Shown piece by piece: positions 31,809-41,447 of a DNA stretch of 64,000 nucleotides (position 1 is the first letter of the stretch; each line of letters starts with the position of its first letter). The stretch is from Blastocatellia bacterium. GTDB lineage: Bacteria > Acidobacteriota > Blastocatellia > UBA7656 > JADIYM01. A program made the translations under genes and the position numbers. The stretch covers positions 452,146 through 516,145 of the forward strand of contig JADIYM010000002.1 in assembly GCA_016705245.1 (NCBI GenBank), given 5' to 3'. A model generated the notes under the pieces. It saw only the letters and a list, made by a program, of their open reading frames with translations, was not told where the DNA came from and searched no databases.

Positions 31809-34800
31809 TCAGTCCGGATTGTTAACCGTGAGCAGCTCGGCAAGCAGCTTCGTGAGGTCGTCAAAGTCGACAGGTTTGACCACGTGCGCGTTGAAGCCGG
31901 CCTCACTGGATTTCTTCCGGTCGTCGTCCTGTCCCCATCCCGTCACTGCCACCAGCACCATCTTCTTCCCCCACGGTTGCTCTCGAATCCTGCGACAAAC
32001 CTCGTACCCATTCAAACTGGGCAGTCCAATGTCGAGAAGCATAACGTCGGGCCTGAGCTTTTCCGCCGCCTCAACTGCCTCGAGCCCGTCCGCAGCCGTA
32101 TGCGATTCGTTCCCGTACAGTTTCAACAGCAACGCCATGGAATCCGCCGAATCACGGTTGTCGTCGACGACCAGAATGCGGCGCCCTGTCGTTGGCATCA
32201 ACATGTCAGCGCCCGGTTGTTTCGGCGCTGACGCAGCCACCTCGGCATGCAGGGGCAGGCGTACGACAAATTCACTTCCCTTTCCGATGCCACCGCTGTA
32301 CGCCTCGACGGTACCGTGATGCATCTCGACGAGACTCTTCACGAGCGTCAACCCGATTCCGAGTCCGCTCGTCGCGCGCTCCAGCGACGTGTCGACCTGA
32401 ACGAAGATGTCGAAGATGTGAAAGAGCTGGTCGCTTGCGATCCCGATGCCGCTGTCCCGGATGCAAATGACGGCCTGCCCATCCTCCTGCTCGACCGTCA
32501 CTGCTATTCGTCCGCCCCTGTCGGTGAATTTGAAGGCGTTGTTGAGAAGATTGCCGATCACCTGCGCCAGTCGTGTCGGGTCGGCATTGAGGTAAAGAGG
32601 CTGCGGCGGAAGCGTCACCTCCACCTCGTGACCCATGTTCTCGAACAGCGGCCGCGCGGCCTCGATGGACTGGCGAATCGCGGACTGCAAATCGATTCGG
32701 CCCAGGCGAAGCTCGATCTTGCCTCGGCTGATGCGGCTTACATCGAGAAGGTCGTCCACCAGCCTCACCATCTGTCCAACCTGGCGCTCCATCATCTCGG
32801 ACGCCGATCGCACCGCGTTCCCGTCCCATGTCGTCATGCGCAGAACTTGCAGCGCGTTGAGAATCGGAGCCAGCGGATTGCGAAGCTCGTGCGCCAGCAT
32901 CGCAAGGAACTCGTTCTTGCGGCTGTCGGAATCCGAGAGATCGGAGGCAAGCTGCTGCAACCGGTTCGCCGACTGCCTCTGCTGATGAATATCGGTACTG
33001 GATCCGATCCACATGACGATCTCGCCCGCGTCGTTTCGCAGCGGAAGGGTCTGGCTCAGATGCCATCGGTACTCGCCGTCAGACCTACGGAACCGGTGCT
33101 CGCAGAGGAAGACTTTTCCCGTCTCGATGGACTGTTGCCAGAGCCTCACGGTCTCCCCGAGATCATCCGGATGAATGAACGTCGTCCATCCCCAACCCTT
33201 GATCTGGTCGAACGACCGTCCCGTGAACGCCGACCACTGAGGGTTGAAATAGTCCACGTCACCATTGGGCCTCGCCGTGACGACCTTCTGGGGCATCGAG
33301 TCCATGACGAATCGCAGTCGCCGCTCGCTTTCTCGCTCGATGTCCTGAAGGTGCTTACGGACGCTGATGTCGCGGATGTTGCACTGAATGACCCGGTGGT
33401 CGCCCTCGCCATACACGCTGCTGACCATCTCCACGTCTATCCGTTGACCGCTCGAAGTCTCGAACGGCAGGTCGTCATAACGTAGGTACTGCTTCTCCTG
33501 GAGCTCGCGCACTGCCGCCTTGCTCGCCTCGATGTCCTTGAAGAGCCCGATCTCCCAGAGCTCCTTGCCGATCAGCTCCGCGCGTGTACAGCCCAGAAGC
33601 CCGGCGAGAAAGGGATTGGCGTCGGTGATCTTGGCGGTGTTGCCATCGAGGATGAGAATTCCATCCTTGGCCGACTCGAACAGCCGCCGGTACCGAAGTT
33701 CCGAGGCGCTCAATTCCTGCTCGGCTTGCCTCCGGTCCGAAACGTCCTGGATCGCAAGCAGAATCGACGTAGTACTCCCGTCCGCCTGCAGAAGCCGGCG
33801 GGCGTTGAGAACCATGGTCCTCCGTCCTAGGCGCTCGAACTCACACTCCACTTCGAAGTCGTCGAACTGCGTGTCACTGCGCAGTATTCTGTCCAGTAGC
33901 TCTCGCAACTCCGGAATGTCCCATTCTCCACGTCCGAGCTCGTGGAAGTGGCGATGCTCGGTCTCTTCCGCCGACACACCAAATCGCTCATAGTAGGCGC
34001 GACTCGCCGTCCGCACCTTCAGGTCCGCATCCAGCACGAGGAGGGGCTCCCGAACCGTCCTCACGATGCTCTCGATGTATTCGCTTGCGCGCTTCAGTGC
34101 GTCGACATCGACCAACATCACGACTGCGCCGTCCACCTCGTTTTCCAGAGTCATGTACGGACGCAGTCGCAGTGAATACCAGTGGCCGCTCTTGTTGCGA
34201 ACGTCATACTCGCGGTTGCTGACCGTGTCGATCACATCTGTCAGGACGAGCTCAAGGTCCGGAAGTCCGTCGAAGTTGAGTCGTAAGTCGGCGAGCGGCC
34301 TTCCCAGGTCCGTGGACATCAGATGCAGCAATCTCTCGGCTGTCGGCGTGAATCGCCTGATGCGCAGGTCGGGCCCGACGATGACGATCGCCATCTGCAC
34401 GCTGCCGAAGAGATTCACGAGATCGTTGTTGAGCCGCTGCAACTCCAGGTTGCGGTCATTCAGTTCATCGTTGACCGTGGCCAGTTCCTCGTTACTGGAC
34501 TGGATCTCCTCCTTCGACGTCTCGAGTTCCTCGTTGACGCTCTGCAGTTCCTCGTTGGCAGACTGAACCTCCTCGTTGGCCGACTGCAGTTCTTCGTTTG
34601 CGGCATCCTGCTGCTCGATGACCGACTGGAGGTACTCCCTCATCGCCGACAGTTCCTGTTCGACTCGGGTACCTTCGGCAAGGGGTTCGACCGGAGTCGG
34701 ACTTCCCGATACTCGAGGCTCGATTTCCGCTGAAACCGATTCTTCGAACAGGACCAGGAACCCGGCATCTTCCGGCCCGCTTCCGCTTACGGGAATCACC

Positions 34801-36656
34801 TCGACGGCGACGTCGCGCTGGCCATTCCCCGACGCAAAACGCACGCCTTCAGTCCGCACCGTCTTGCCCTCGCTTGCGGCGCGCTTCAAGGCGCCACGCA
34901 CGGCGACGAGCAAGCCTTCGCGCAGCATCTTGAGGAGGTTGAGGCTGGCTCTTCCAGGTGCTGGCGCCAGAAAAGCACCGGTCTCACCACGATACTGCAG
35001 AATCTCCATGTCGGCCGAAACGAGGACACCCGGAGGAGCGAACCTCGTCACCACGGCGCGGTCGGCTTCACGCGTGAGATCCCCCAGCGCGTTCGAAGGC
35101 CGGATCGCAATCGGCGTGAACGGGACGCGCGGCGCCGTACCGGACTCGAGCGGAATGTGCCCGGCCGGCGCACTCGATCCGAGCTTTCGAGAATAAATTT
35201 TGTGCCGGGCATCCTCGACCTCGAAGAGTTTCTGGTGGGCGCCATTCGTCTCGGAACTGCCCAGCCAAAGGACTCCGCCGGGTTTCAAGGCATAGTGAAG
35301 TGTCTTCATCGTGCGCTGCTGCAGCACGGGATCCAGGTAGATCAGAAGGTTGCGGCAACTCACCAGGTCGATTCGCGAGAATGGCGGATCCGAGAGGATG
35401 TTGTGACGAGAGAAAATGCAGGCGTCCCGAATCGACTTGTTGATTCGATAATGACCGTCGACCTCGCAGAAGAACCGGCGCAATCGCTCGGGCGAGACGT
35501 CCAGCGCGATGTCCTTCGAATACACGCCGGTCCGCGCCACGTCGATGCTCGCCGCATTCAGGTCTGTGGCGAAGAGCTGGACCTGGACCTGGCTGTTTGC
35601 CGCCTCAGCGACTTCGGCAAAGGCGATCGCAATCGAGTAAGCCTCCTGGCCGGTCGAGCACCCAATCGTCCAGATCCGCACCGGCTCGTTCGCCGGCCGG
35701 TCGTCGATCAGTCGCGGGAACACGTCGGCCTTCAGCGCGTCAAATGCCGTTGGGTCGCGAAAGAAGCTCGTCACGCTGATCAGGATGTCGCGATAGAGCG
35801 CTTCGGCCTCGACCGGGGTTGCTTCGAGAAACCGCACGTATTCTTCGAGCTCGTCGATTTTCTGGAGGACCATTCGGCGCGTGATTCTCCGATACAGCGT
35901 GTTGACCTTGTAATGGGTGAAATCGACGCCGGTCGCACTGTAGATCTGCTGAATCACACGGGGAAGGCACTGTTCATCGCCCGGCGGAATCGAGCCGACT
36001 TCGGGCTCCGCGTATGAGTGACGCGCGATACGCGAGAGCTCCTGCGCGATCGCGACCGGCGACATCACGAAATCCACGATGCCGGAAGCGATCGCGCTCA
36101 AGGGCATCCCCCCGTATTGCGCCGACGCGTCCTGCGCAAAAGTGATCCCGCCCGCCGCCTTGATCGCCTCGAGGCCAATCGTTCCATCCGAGGCGTTGCC
36201 AGAGAGCACCACTCCAATAGCCTGGTGACCGCGTTCCTCAGCGAGCGCCCGGAAGAACTGATCGACCGGATGGTGGACTCGGTGCCCCTCGCGCGGCATC
36301 AGGTGCAGCGCGCCTCCGGCAATTACCATGCTTTGCGCGGGAGGAATCACGTAGATGTGATTCGGCTCGACCGTCGAAACCTCGTGAACCTCCGTGACCG
36401 GCATCGTCGTCACGCGCGACAGGATCTCTGCCAGTGCGCTCGGATGAGTCGGCGCGAGGTGCTGCACCAGCACAAAGGCCATGCCGGTGTCCGTCTGCAT
36501 CGCCTCGAGCAACTGCGTGAACGCCTCGAGACCGCCGGCCGAGGCGCCTACTCCGACTATCGGAGAGGTGCCGCCCTCGACCGACTCCACGTTTTCGACC
36601 TCAGTTTCGGCGTCGGCGTCCAATGTCGACGATTCATCGGGTCCCTGGTTCGTCAT
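31809..36656 (-). CDS. CheB-CheR-PAS hybrid histidine kinase with receiver domain
   Basis: This is a single protein of ~1615 residues. In order it holds: a CheB methylesterase domain (GASAGG Ser, QHLAP His, SGNASDGT Asp); a CheR methyltransferase domain with the SAM loop IWTIGCSTGQEAYS; a long coiled coil rich in repeats such as ELQSANEEV near 660-735; four PAS-like sensors; a HisKA domain (phospho-acceptor in AHELRNPL near 1245); a HATPase (NNAFKFTDRGG, GIGLTLVKSL); and a receiver domain with the Asp in MLLDIGLP. It has no membrane span, so sensing is cytosolic. CheB/CheR here would modify a receptor outside the window. The start is uncertain (ATG 36656, ATG 36683 or GTG 36707). Confidence 0.9.
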   Translation of the reverse strand: MTNQGPDESSTLDADAETEVENVESVEGGTSPIVGVGASAGGLEAFTQLLEAMQTDTGMAFVLVQHLAPTHPSALAEILSRVTTMPVTEVHEVSTVEPNHIYVIPPAQSMVIAGGALHLMPREGHRVHHPVDQFFRALAEERGHQAIGVVLSGNASDGTIGLEAIKAAGGITFAQDASAQYGGMPLSAIASGIVDFVMSPVAIAQELSRIARHSYAEPEVGSIPPGDEQCLPRVIQQIYSATGVDFTHYKVNTLYRRITRRMVLQKIDELEEYVRFLEATPVEAEALYRDILISVTSFFRDPTAFDALKADVFPRLIDDRPANEPVRIWTIGCSTGQEAYSIAIAFAEVAEAANSQVQVQLFATDLNAASIDVARTGVYSKDIALDVSPERLRRFFCEVDGHYRINKSIRDACIFSRHNILSDPPFSRIDLVSCRNLLIYLDPVLQQRTMKTLHYALKPGGVLWLGSSETNGAHQKLFEVEDARHKIYSRKLGSSAPAGHIPLESGTAPRVPFTPIAIRPSNALGDLTREADRAVVTRFAPPGVLVSADMEILQYRGETGAFLAPAPGRASLNLLKMLREGLLVAVRGALKRAASEGKTVRTEGVRFASGNGQRDVAVEVIPVSGSGPEDAGFLVLFEESVSAEIEPRVSGSPTPVEPLAEGTRVEQELSAMREYLQSVIEQQDAANEELQSANEEVQSANEELQSVNEELETSKEEIQSSNEELATVNDELNDRNLELQRLNNDLVNLFGSVQMAIVIVGPDLRIRRFTPTAERLLHLMSTDLGRPLADLRLNFDGLPDLELVLTDVIDTVSNREYDVRNKSGHWYSLRLRPYMTLENEVDGAVVMLVDVDALKRASEYIESIVRTVREPLLVLDADLKVRTASRAYYERFGVSAEETEHRHFHELGRGEWDIPELRELLDRILRSDTQFDDFEVECEFERLGRRTMVLNARRLLQADGSTTSILLAIQDVSDRRQAEQELSASELRYRRLFESAKDGILILDGNTAKITDANPFLAGLLGCTRAELIGKELWEIGLFKDIEASKAAVRELQEKQYLRYDDLPFETSSGQRIDVEMVSSVYGEGDHRVIQCNIRDISVRKHLQDIERESERRLRFVMDSMPQKVVTARPNGDVDYFNPQWSAFTGRSFDQIKGWGWTTFIHPDDLGETVRLWQQSIETGKVFLCEHRFRRSDGEYRWHLSQTLPLRNDAGEIVMWIGSSTDIHQQRQSANRLQQLASDLSDSDSRKNEFLAMLAHELRNPLAPILNALQVLRMTTWDGNAVRSASEMMERQVGQMVRLVDDLLDVSRISRGKIELRLGRIDLQSAIRQSIEAARPLFENMGHEVEVTLPPQPLYLNADPTRLAQVIGNLLNNAFKFTDRGGRIAVTVEQEDGQAVICIRDSGIGIASDQLFHIFDIFVQVDTSLERATSGLGIGLTLVKSLVEMHHGTVEAYSGGIGKGSEFVVRLPLHAEVAASAPKQPGADMLMPTTGRRILVVDDNRDSADSMALLLKLYGNESHTAADGLEAVEAAEKLRPDVMLLDIGLPSLNGYEVCRRIREQPWGKKMVLVAVTGWGQDDDRKKSSEAGFNAHVVKPVDFDDLTKLLAELLTVNNPD

Positions 36657-36902
36657 AAGAAGTGCGTCTTCTTTCAGCGGCATCCGCGGTAAGTTTGAGG
36701 AAAGCACCTCGCGGGCAATTGCTCGCCCCGCAATCCGAAGTTGCGTACGATGACGATTGCCTCAGGTGAGGCGCAATTGCGTCCGCCACTCGCCGGCCAG
36801 GTAAGGCGAGTGCCTTAACTATAACCCCAAGTCACCGCGCCGACCTCAGAGCGAATGTCCTTCGCGTTGGAATGTGCCTTGAACTCCTGATAATTGATCA
36901 CC

Positions 36903-37823
36903 ATGAACGACTTTGCCTTCGTCATCGCCGACGTCTTTGCCGAGACGCCGTTCGCCGGCAATCAACTCGCGGTCTTCATCGACGCGCGCGGGCTGTCGGA
37001 TGGGCAGATGCAGCGCGCGGCGAACGAGATGAACTTCTCGGAAACCACGTTCGTCCTGCCGCCGGAGACTCCGGATGCGGACCTTCGATTGAGGATCTTC
37101 ACGCCGCACGTCGAGCTTCCGTTTGCCGGTCACCCTCTGGTTGGCTCCGGCTTCGTCGCCGCGGTCAAGGGGCTGGTCCCGTGTGCACCATCGGTCATCC
37201 GATTCGAGACCGGTGTCGGTGTCATCGACGTTTCGATCGAGATCGAGTCGAATCTCTCGGGGCGCGCCACGATGCGGCAGCCGGTTCCCGAGTTCGTGAG
37301 CGAGCTCGTCGACGGAGAGAATTCCGCCCACGTGGCGTCCGCCCTTGGCGTTTCGCGCGGCCAGATTGCGTCCGAGCTGTCGCCGATCGCGATTGTCGAC
37401 AACGGCCTTCCGCTGATGATCGTGCCGCTCGACGGTCTGGCTTCCGTGCGCGCACTGAATCCCAATCAGCATTCATTGCGACATCTCGCCGAGACGCACT
37501 CCGTGAAGACGATTCTCGCGTTCACAACCGAAACGGTCCACCCCGATTCGTCCGTGCACTGCCGCGTGTACGCGCCTGGCGCGGGCGTGCACGAGGATCC
37601 GGCCACAGGTTCGGCCAACGGACCGCTGGGGGCATATCTGCTCAGATACGGCCGCGTGACCTCTGGAGAGATCGTGAGTGAGCAGGGATACGAAATGGGC
37701 CGCCCGAGCACATTAATGGTGAACGTCGAGCGAGCAGATGACGGCGGGATATCGAGCGTTCACGTCGGTGGCGGCGTTTTTGTGGTCGCTGACGGCACGA
37801 TGCATTTCGAAGGGGGGCTGTGA
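36903..37823 (+). CDS. PhzF family isomerase/epimerase
   Basis: The ATG at 36903 gives 306 residues, a normal PhzF length with two similar halves like diaminopimelate epimerase. The catalytic Glu lies in NEMNFSETTFVLPP near residue 45. Other motifs are FTPHVELPFAGHPLVGSGF near 75 and HEDPATGSANGPLGAYL near 235. PhzF homologues isomerise small molecules; phenazine synthesis genes are absent, so the substrate is not known. It ends in TGATG with the SDR gene, so the two are translated together. Confidence 0.9.
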   Translation: MNDFAFVIADVFAETPFAGNQLAVFIDARGLSDGQMQRAANEMNFSETTFVLPPETPDADLRLRIFTPHVELPFAGHPLVGSGFVAAVKGLVPCAPSVIRFETGVGVIDVSIEIESNLSGRATMRQPVPEFVSELVDGENSAHVASALGVSRGQIASELSPIAIVDNGLPLMIVPLDGLASVRALNPNQHSLRHLAETHSVKTILAFTTETVHPDSSVHCRVYAPGAGVHEDPATGSANGPLGAYLLRYGRVTSGEIVSEQGYEMGRPSTLMVNVERADDGGISSVHVGGGVFVVADGTMHFEGGL

Positions 37824-38620
37824 TGGATCTTGGACTGAAAAACCGGGTGGCTCTCGTCGCGGCGGCAAGCACGGGTCTGGGGCGTGCGACAGCGGAGCGA
37901 TTGGCGCTGGAGGGTGCCAAGCTGACCATCTGCGCGCGCTCTCAGCAGACACTCGAGACGGCTGCCGCAGAAATTCGTGCCACTTCTGGCTCAGAGGTCC
38001 TGCCTGTGTTGTGCGACGTCACCAACGAAAGCGACGTTCGAAGGGTCGTCGATGCAACGGTCGAGCGGTTCGGCCGCCTCGACGTCCTCGTGACGAATGC
38101 CGGCGGACCTCCATCTGGCGGTTTCGCGGAATTCTCCGACGGCCTCGAACCGTATCGACACGCCCTCGAGCTCAACCTTCTCTCGACCGTTTCGCTTACC
38201 CAGGCAGCCGTGCCCGAGATGCGAAAGAACGGTTGGGGACGCGTCATCGCCGTGACGTCGCTCGCGGCAAAGCAGCCGTCTACGTCGTTGCTGCTCTCAT
38301 CAGTCGCACGCGCGGGAGTGCTCGCGTTCACCAAGGTTCTGGCGACCGAGCTTGCACGCGAGAACATCACGGTCAACTCGGTCTGCCCGGGTTTCACTAT
38401 GACCGAGAGGCTGCTCGAGCTCGCGGAGGCCGAGTCCAGTCGCGGTGGCGTGACACCGGAAGAGATCTACGATCGATGGCGAAGTGACATCCCGGCACGG
38501 CGAATTGCAGATCCGGATGAGTTTGCGGATGTCGTGGCGTTCCTCGCGTCGGAGCGAGCGAGTTACGTCACCGGCGTGGCGCTCGCAATCGACGGCGGCA
38601 TCATAAAGAGCCTGTACTGA
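37823..38620 (+). CDS. Atypical short-chain dehydrogenase/reductase
   Basis: This has 265 residues with the SDR Rossmann start (RVALVAAASTGLGRATAERLA) and NAG (VTNAGGPPSG) conserved. The usual Ser-Tyr-x3-Lys active site is not present: after VTSLAAKQPS the sequence reads LLLSSVARAGVLAFTK, so Tyr and Lys are replaced by Ser and Arg. A subset of proteins annotated as FabG or glucose dehydrogenase has this LS-S/N-x-x-R-A form, and its activity is unclear. The C-terminus (ASYVTGVALAIDGGI) is normal. It is coupled to PhzF. Confidence 0.85.
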   Translation: MDLGLKNRVALVAAASTGLGRATAERLALEGAKLTICARSQQTLETAAAEIRATSGSEVLPVLCDVTNESDVRRVVDATVERFGRLDVLVTNAGGPPSGGFAEFSDGLEPYRHALELNLLSTVSLTQAAVPEMRKNGWGRVIAVTSLAAKQPSTSLLLSSVARAGVLAFTKVLATELARENITVNSVCPGFTMTERLLELAEAESSRGGVTPEEIYDRWRSDIPARRIADPDEFADVVAFLASERASYVTGVALAIDGGIIKSLY

Positions 38621-38625
38621 AGATT

Positions 38626-38734
38626 GAGAGAGCTGCGCACGCAGAGACGCGAAGGCACAGAGTCACAGAGATGATCAAGCAATGTGGTCGACTTTGTGCC
38701 TCCGTGCCTCCGTGTCTCTGCGTGCGAAGCTCTC
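38626..38734. repeat. Hairpin repeat with GCAGAGACGCG units
   Basis: The arms 38626-38667 and 38695-38734 are complementary at about 35 of 40 positions (GAGAGCTGCGCACGCAGAGA with its counterpart), around a ~27-bp loop. The units resemble, but do not equal, those in the MITE-like copies, and the TGGGTCA ends are absent. It lies between the SDR and the TIGR00300 gene and could also end transcription. Confidence 0.55.
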
Positions 38735-38767
38735 CTCTTTCGCTAATGCCGGTACGGTGACAACGAA

Positions 38768-40000
38768 GTGACGAAACTGCACCCGAACCAACAGGTCGTC
38801 GAAGCGGAAGGCCACCTCATCGACTCGAACATACTCCCGCAGATCTTCGACCGGGTGATCGAGAACGGCGGCTCGTACGAGGTCGAGAACTTCACGATCG
38901 GCCGGACCAACGACGAGGTCTCGCGCCTGAAGCTGCGTGTTGCCGCGCCGACGCCCGAGCTTCTCACCGAGCTGCTGGAACATCTCGTCCCGCTCGGCTG
39001 CCATCCGCGCTCCGAGCAGGACGTCCGACTCAGGCCCGCCGAGGCCGACCGTGTCGTCCCCGATGACTTTTACTCGACGACGAATATGCGAACACTCGTT
39101 CGCTACGGCGGCGCGTGGATCGAGGTAGCCGATCAGAGAATGGATGCGGTGATCGTGCTCGAGGGCGGCGTCGCCTCGTGTCGCAAGCTGCGCGACGTCA
39201 GGAAGGGAGAAATGGTGGTCTGCGGCACCGAGGGCGTCCGCATCGTCCCGGTTTTCAAGGATCGCGATCGCAAGGCATTCTCGTTCATGGCGAACGAAGT
39301 CAGTTCGGAACGCAGGGTCGAGACCGCGGTAAAGAAGACGGCCGCTCTCGTTCGCGAGGTAAAGGACCGAAACGGGCGCGTCGTGGTGGTCGCCGGGCCG
39401 GTGATCGTCCACACGGGAGCTGGCCCGGATTTCTCGGCGCTGCTGCGCGGAGGCTTCGTCGACGCGCTGCTCTCCGGGAATGCGCTCGCAGTTCACGATA
39501 TCGAGCAGGCGCTGTACGGCACGTCCCTGGGAGTGTCCTACGAGACGGGTGTTCCTGTCGAAGAAGGCCACAAGAACCATATGCGCGCCATCAACGCCGT
39601 CAATCGCGCCGGGTCGATCGCCGAGGCCGTCAAATCGGGCGTCGTGACGTCAGGCGTGATGGCCGACTGCGTCAGATGCGGAGTCCCTTTCGTACTGGCC
39701 GGGTCGATTCGCGATGACGGGCCTCTCCCGGACACGCTGATGGACCTCATCGAGGCGCAGGCGAAGTATGCGGAGCATCTCCGCAGCGCCGATCTCGTCA
39801 TCATGCTCTCGACAATGCTTCATTCGATCGGCGTGGGAAACATGCTGCCGGCATGGGTTCGAACGATCTGTGTAGACATCAATCCGGCCGTCGTGACGAA
39901 GCTCTCGGATCGGGGGTCGGCCCAGGCAATCGGCATCGTTACAGACGTCGGTCTCTTCGTGCACCTGCTCGCCCGCGAGCTCGTGCCGGTTTCTGCGTGA
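38768..40000 (+). CDS. TIGR00300 family protein (ornithine cyclodeaminase / LOR-SDH-like)
   Basis: The 410-residue protein matches by eye the conserved TIGR00300/LOR-SDH region: EGHLIDSNILPQIFDRVI at the N-terminus, EVENFTIGRTNDEVSRL near 45, VVAGPVIVHTGAG near 210, GNALAVHDIEQALYGTSLG near 245 and NAVNRAGSIAEAVKSGVV near 280. In archaea this family includes an ornithine cyclodeaminase making proline, and in cyanobacteria it forms the C-terminal half of the AgrE/ArgZ arginine-degradation protein. The arginine dihydrolase domain is missing here. Ornithine conversion with bound NAD is therefore an inference. Confidence 0.75.
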   Translation: MTKLHPNQQVVEAEGHLIDSNILPQIFDRVIENGGSYEVENFTIGRTNDEVSRLKLRVAAPTPELLTELLEHLVPLGCHPRSEQDVRLRPAEADRVVPDDFYSTTNMRTLVRYGGAWIEVADQRMDAVIVLEGGVASCRKLRDVRKGEMVVCGTEGVRIVPVFKDRDRKAFSFMANEVSSERRVETAVKKTAALVREVKDRNGRVVVVAGPVIVHTGAGPDFSALLRGGFVDALLSGNALAVHDIEQALYGTSLGVSYETGVPVEEGHKNHMRAINAVNRAGSIAEAVKSGVVTSGVMADCVRCGVPFVLAGSIRDDGPLPDTLMDLIEAQAKYAEHLRSADLVIMLSTMLHSIGVGNMLPAWVRTICVDINPAVVTKLSDRGSAQAIGIVTDVGLFVHLLARELVPVSA

Positions 40001-40033
40001 CGCGCCGACAGCCGGGTCTCGGTCGTCGTTTGG

Positions 40034-40039
40034 TATTAT
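40034..40039 (+). promoter_or_regulatory. -10-like hexamer before the PP2C gene
   Basis: TATTAT ends 7 nt before the ATG at 40047, with no ribosome site between. A transcript starting here would be leaderless. Confidence 0.35.
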
Positions 40040-40046
40040 CGCTTTC

Positions 40047-41429
40047 ATGAAGCTCGACGCCGCACTTGTCTGCGACCGAGGCCTCAGCCCGAAACGGCCG
40101 ATCAATGAAGACCGCGCGCTCGCCCTTGTCGACCGCGGTCTGTTCGTCGTATGCGACGGCATAGGCGGTCATTCGAGCGGCGAAGTGGCGAGCCAGCTTG
40201 CAGTCGACACGATCGAGGAGGCGCTCGGTCACGCCAACGGCGACGACACGGACGACATGGAGAACGTCCTCGAGAATGCCCTTCGATATGCCAACCGCGA
40301 CATCTTCGAGGCTTCGTTCGCGACGGACGAGTACTTCGGCATGGGCACTACGGTTGCCCTGTTGCACGCCAGTGTGGCGACGGAGAAGGCCGTAATCGGG
40401 CACGCCGGCGACAGTCGCGTCTATCGCTTCGACGGAACGAGCCTTCATCGCGAGACCTACGATCACACCGATGTCGAAGACCTGCTTCGCACGGGCAGGC
40501 TCTCGCACGATCAGGCTCTGCTGCGCGGCAAGCAGAACACCATCAACCGTGCGCTCGGTATCGAAGCGGAGGTCCAGGCCGAGTTCAAGACGATTCCGCT
40601 CGTGGAGGGCGACACATTTTTGCTCTGTTCTGACGGCGTGAACCGGCACCTCGCCGACGATGAGCTCGAGGAGCTCTTTCAGGACGGTCTCTCTCCAACG
40701 GAGCTCGTCGCCGAGATCAAGAGGCGCTGCTACGCGCGCGGAGCCGAAGACAACCTGACAGCCATCGTCGTCGCAACGGGCGAGACGCGCGAGTCCACTA
40801 CGCGCCGGCGTCGCTCGACACGTCCGATGACGTCAAACGGCTCGCGAGCGGCGGGAGCGGTCGACGCGAGCCCTCGACGGAGCGCCCCGGAGTCGAAAGA
40901 TGCCCCTTTGCCGCCGCCGACTTCGATTCCGATGTCGTCGACGCCGCGGACCGGCGCGCTCGGTCCCGTGGCCGTCGTTGCCATCGTCGTCGCCCTCAGT
41001 GCGGGATGGTTTGCAATTGGGCGAGTATCGGCCCGATGGTTTGCGCCGGCGGGATCGGTCGTGCTGCCCGCCGCTTCGGCGCGGGAGGCGTTCGATAGAG
41101 GAGAATTCGCCGTGGCACGCGCTGGATTTGCGAAGCTCGCTTCGGACGAGCCGACGCGTCCGGACTATCACTACTGGCTTGGCCGTTCCCTGCTCGAAAC
41201 CGGCGATTCTCGTGAGGCGGTCACACATCTCGAAGAGGCGGCTCGACTCGATCCGGCTGTGCCGGAAGCACTCCTGTTTCTCGCCGCGGCCTATGAAACC
41301 GAAGGCCGGTCGCGCGAGGCATCCGATGCGCTCCGGCGCTACGTCCAATCCTCGACGACGCCGGCGGGAGCGGTGTCTCCGGCTGGCGCCCGTTCGCAAT
41401 CCGGAACGGGCGCCAGCGGCAACCGCTGA
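40047..41429 (+). CDS. PP2C-type Ser/Thr protein phosphatase with TM and TPR domain
   Basis: Residues ~1-250 are a PP2C phosphatase: INEDRALAL, FVVCDGIGGHSSGE with the metal Asp, GMGTTVALL, IGHAGDSRVYRF, LLCSDGVNRHL and GAEDNLTAIVV. A Pro/Ser-rich linker and one membrane span near residue 315 (GPVAVVAIVVALSAGWFAI) follow. The last ~120 residues hold TPR-like helices outside the membrane (DYHYWLGRSLLETGD, AVPEALLFLAAAYETEG). It reverses phosphorylation, most likely by the Ser/Thr kinase encoded 18 nt downstream. Confidence 0.92.
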   Translation: MKLDAALVCDRGLSPKRPINEDRALALVDRGLFVVCDGIGGHSSGEVASQLAVDTIEEALGHANGDDTDDMENVLENALRYANRDIFEASFATDEYFGMGTTVALLHASVATEKAVIGHAGDSRVYRFDGTSLHRETYDHTDVEDLLRTGRLSHDQALLRGKQNTINRALGIEAEVQAEFKTIPLVEGDTFLLCSDGVNRHLADDELEELFQDGLSPTELVAEIKRRCYARGAEDNLTAIVVATGETRESTTRRRRSTRPMTSNGSRAAGAVDASPRRSAPESKDAPLPPPTSIPMSSTPRTGALGPVAVVAIVVALSAGWFAIGRVSARWFAPAGSVVLPAASAREAFDRGEFAVARAGFAKLASDEPTRPDYHYWLGRSLLETGDSREAVTHLEEAARLDPAVPEALLFLAAAYETEGRSREASDALRRYVQSSTTPAGAVSPAGARSQSGTGASGNR

Positions 41430-41447
41430 CGCCCGCCGCGCGACATC

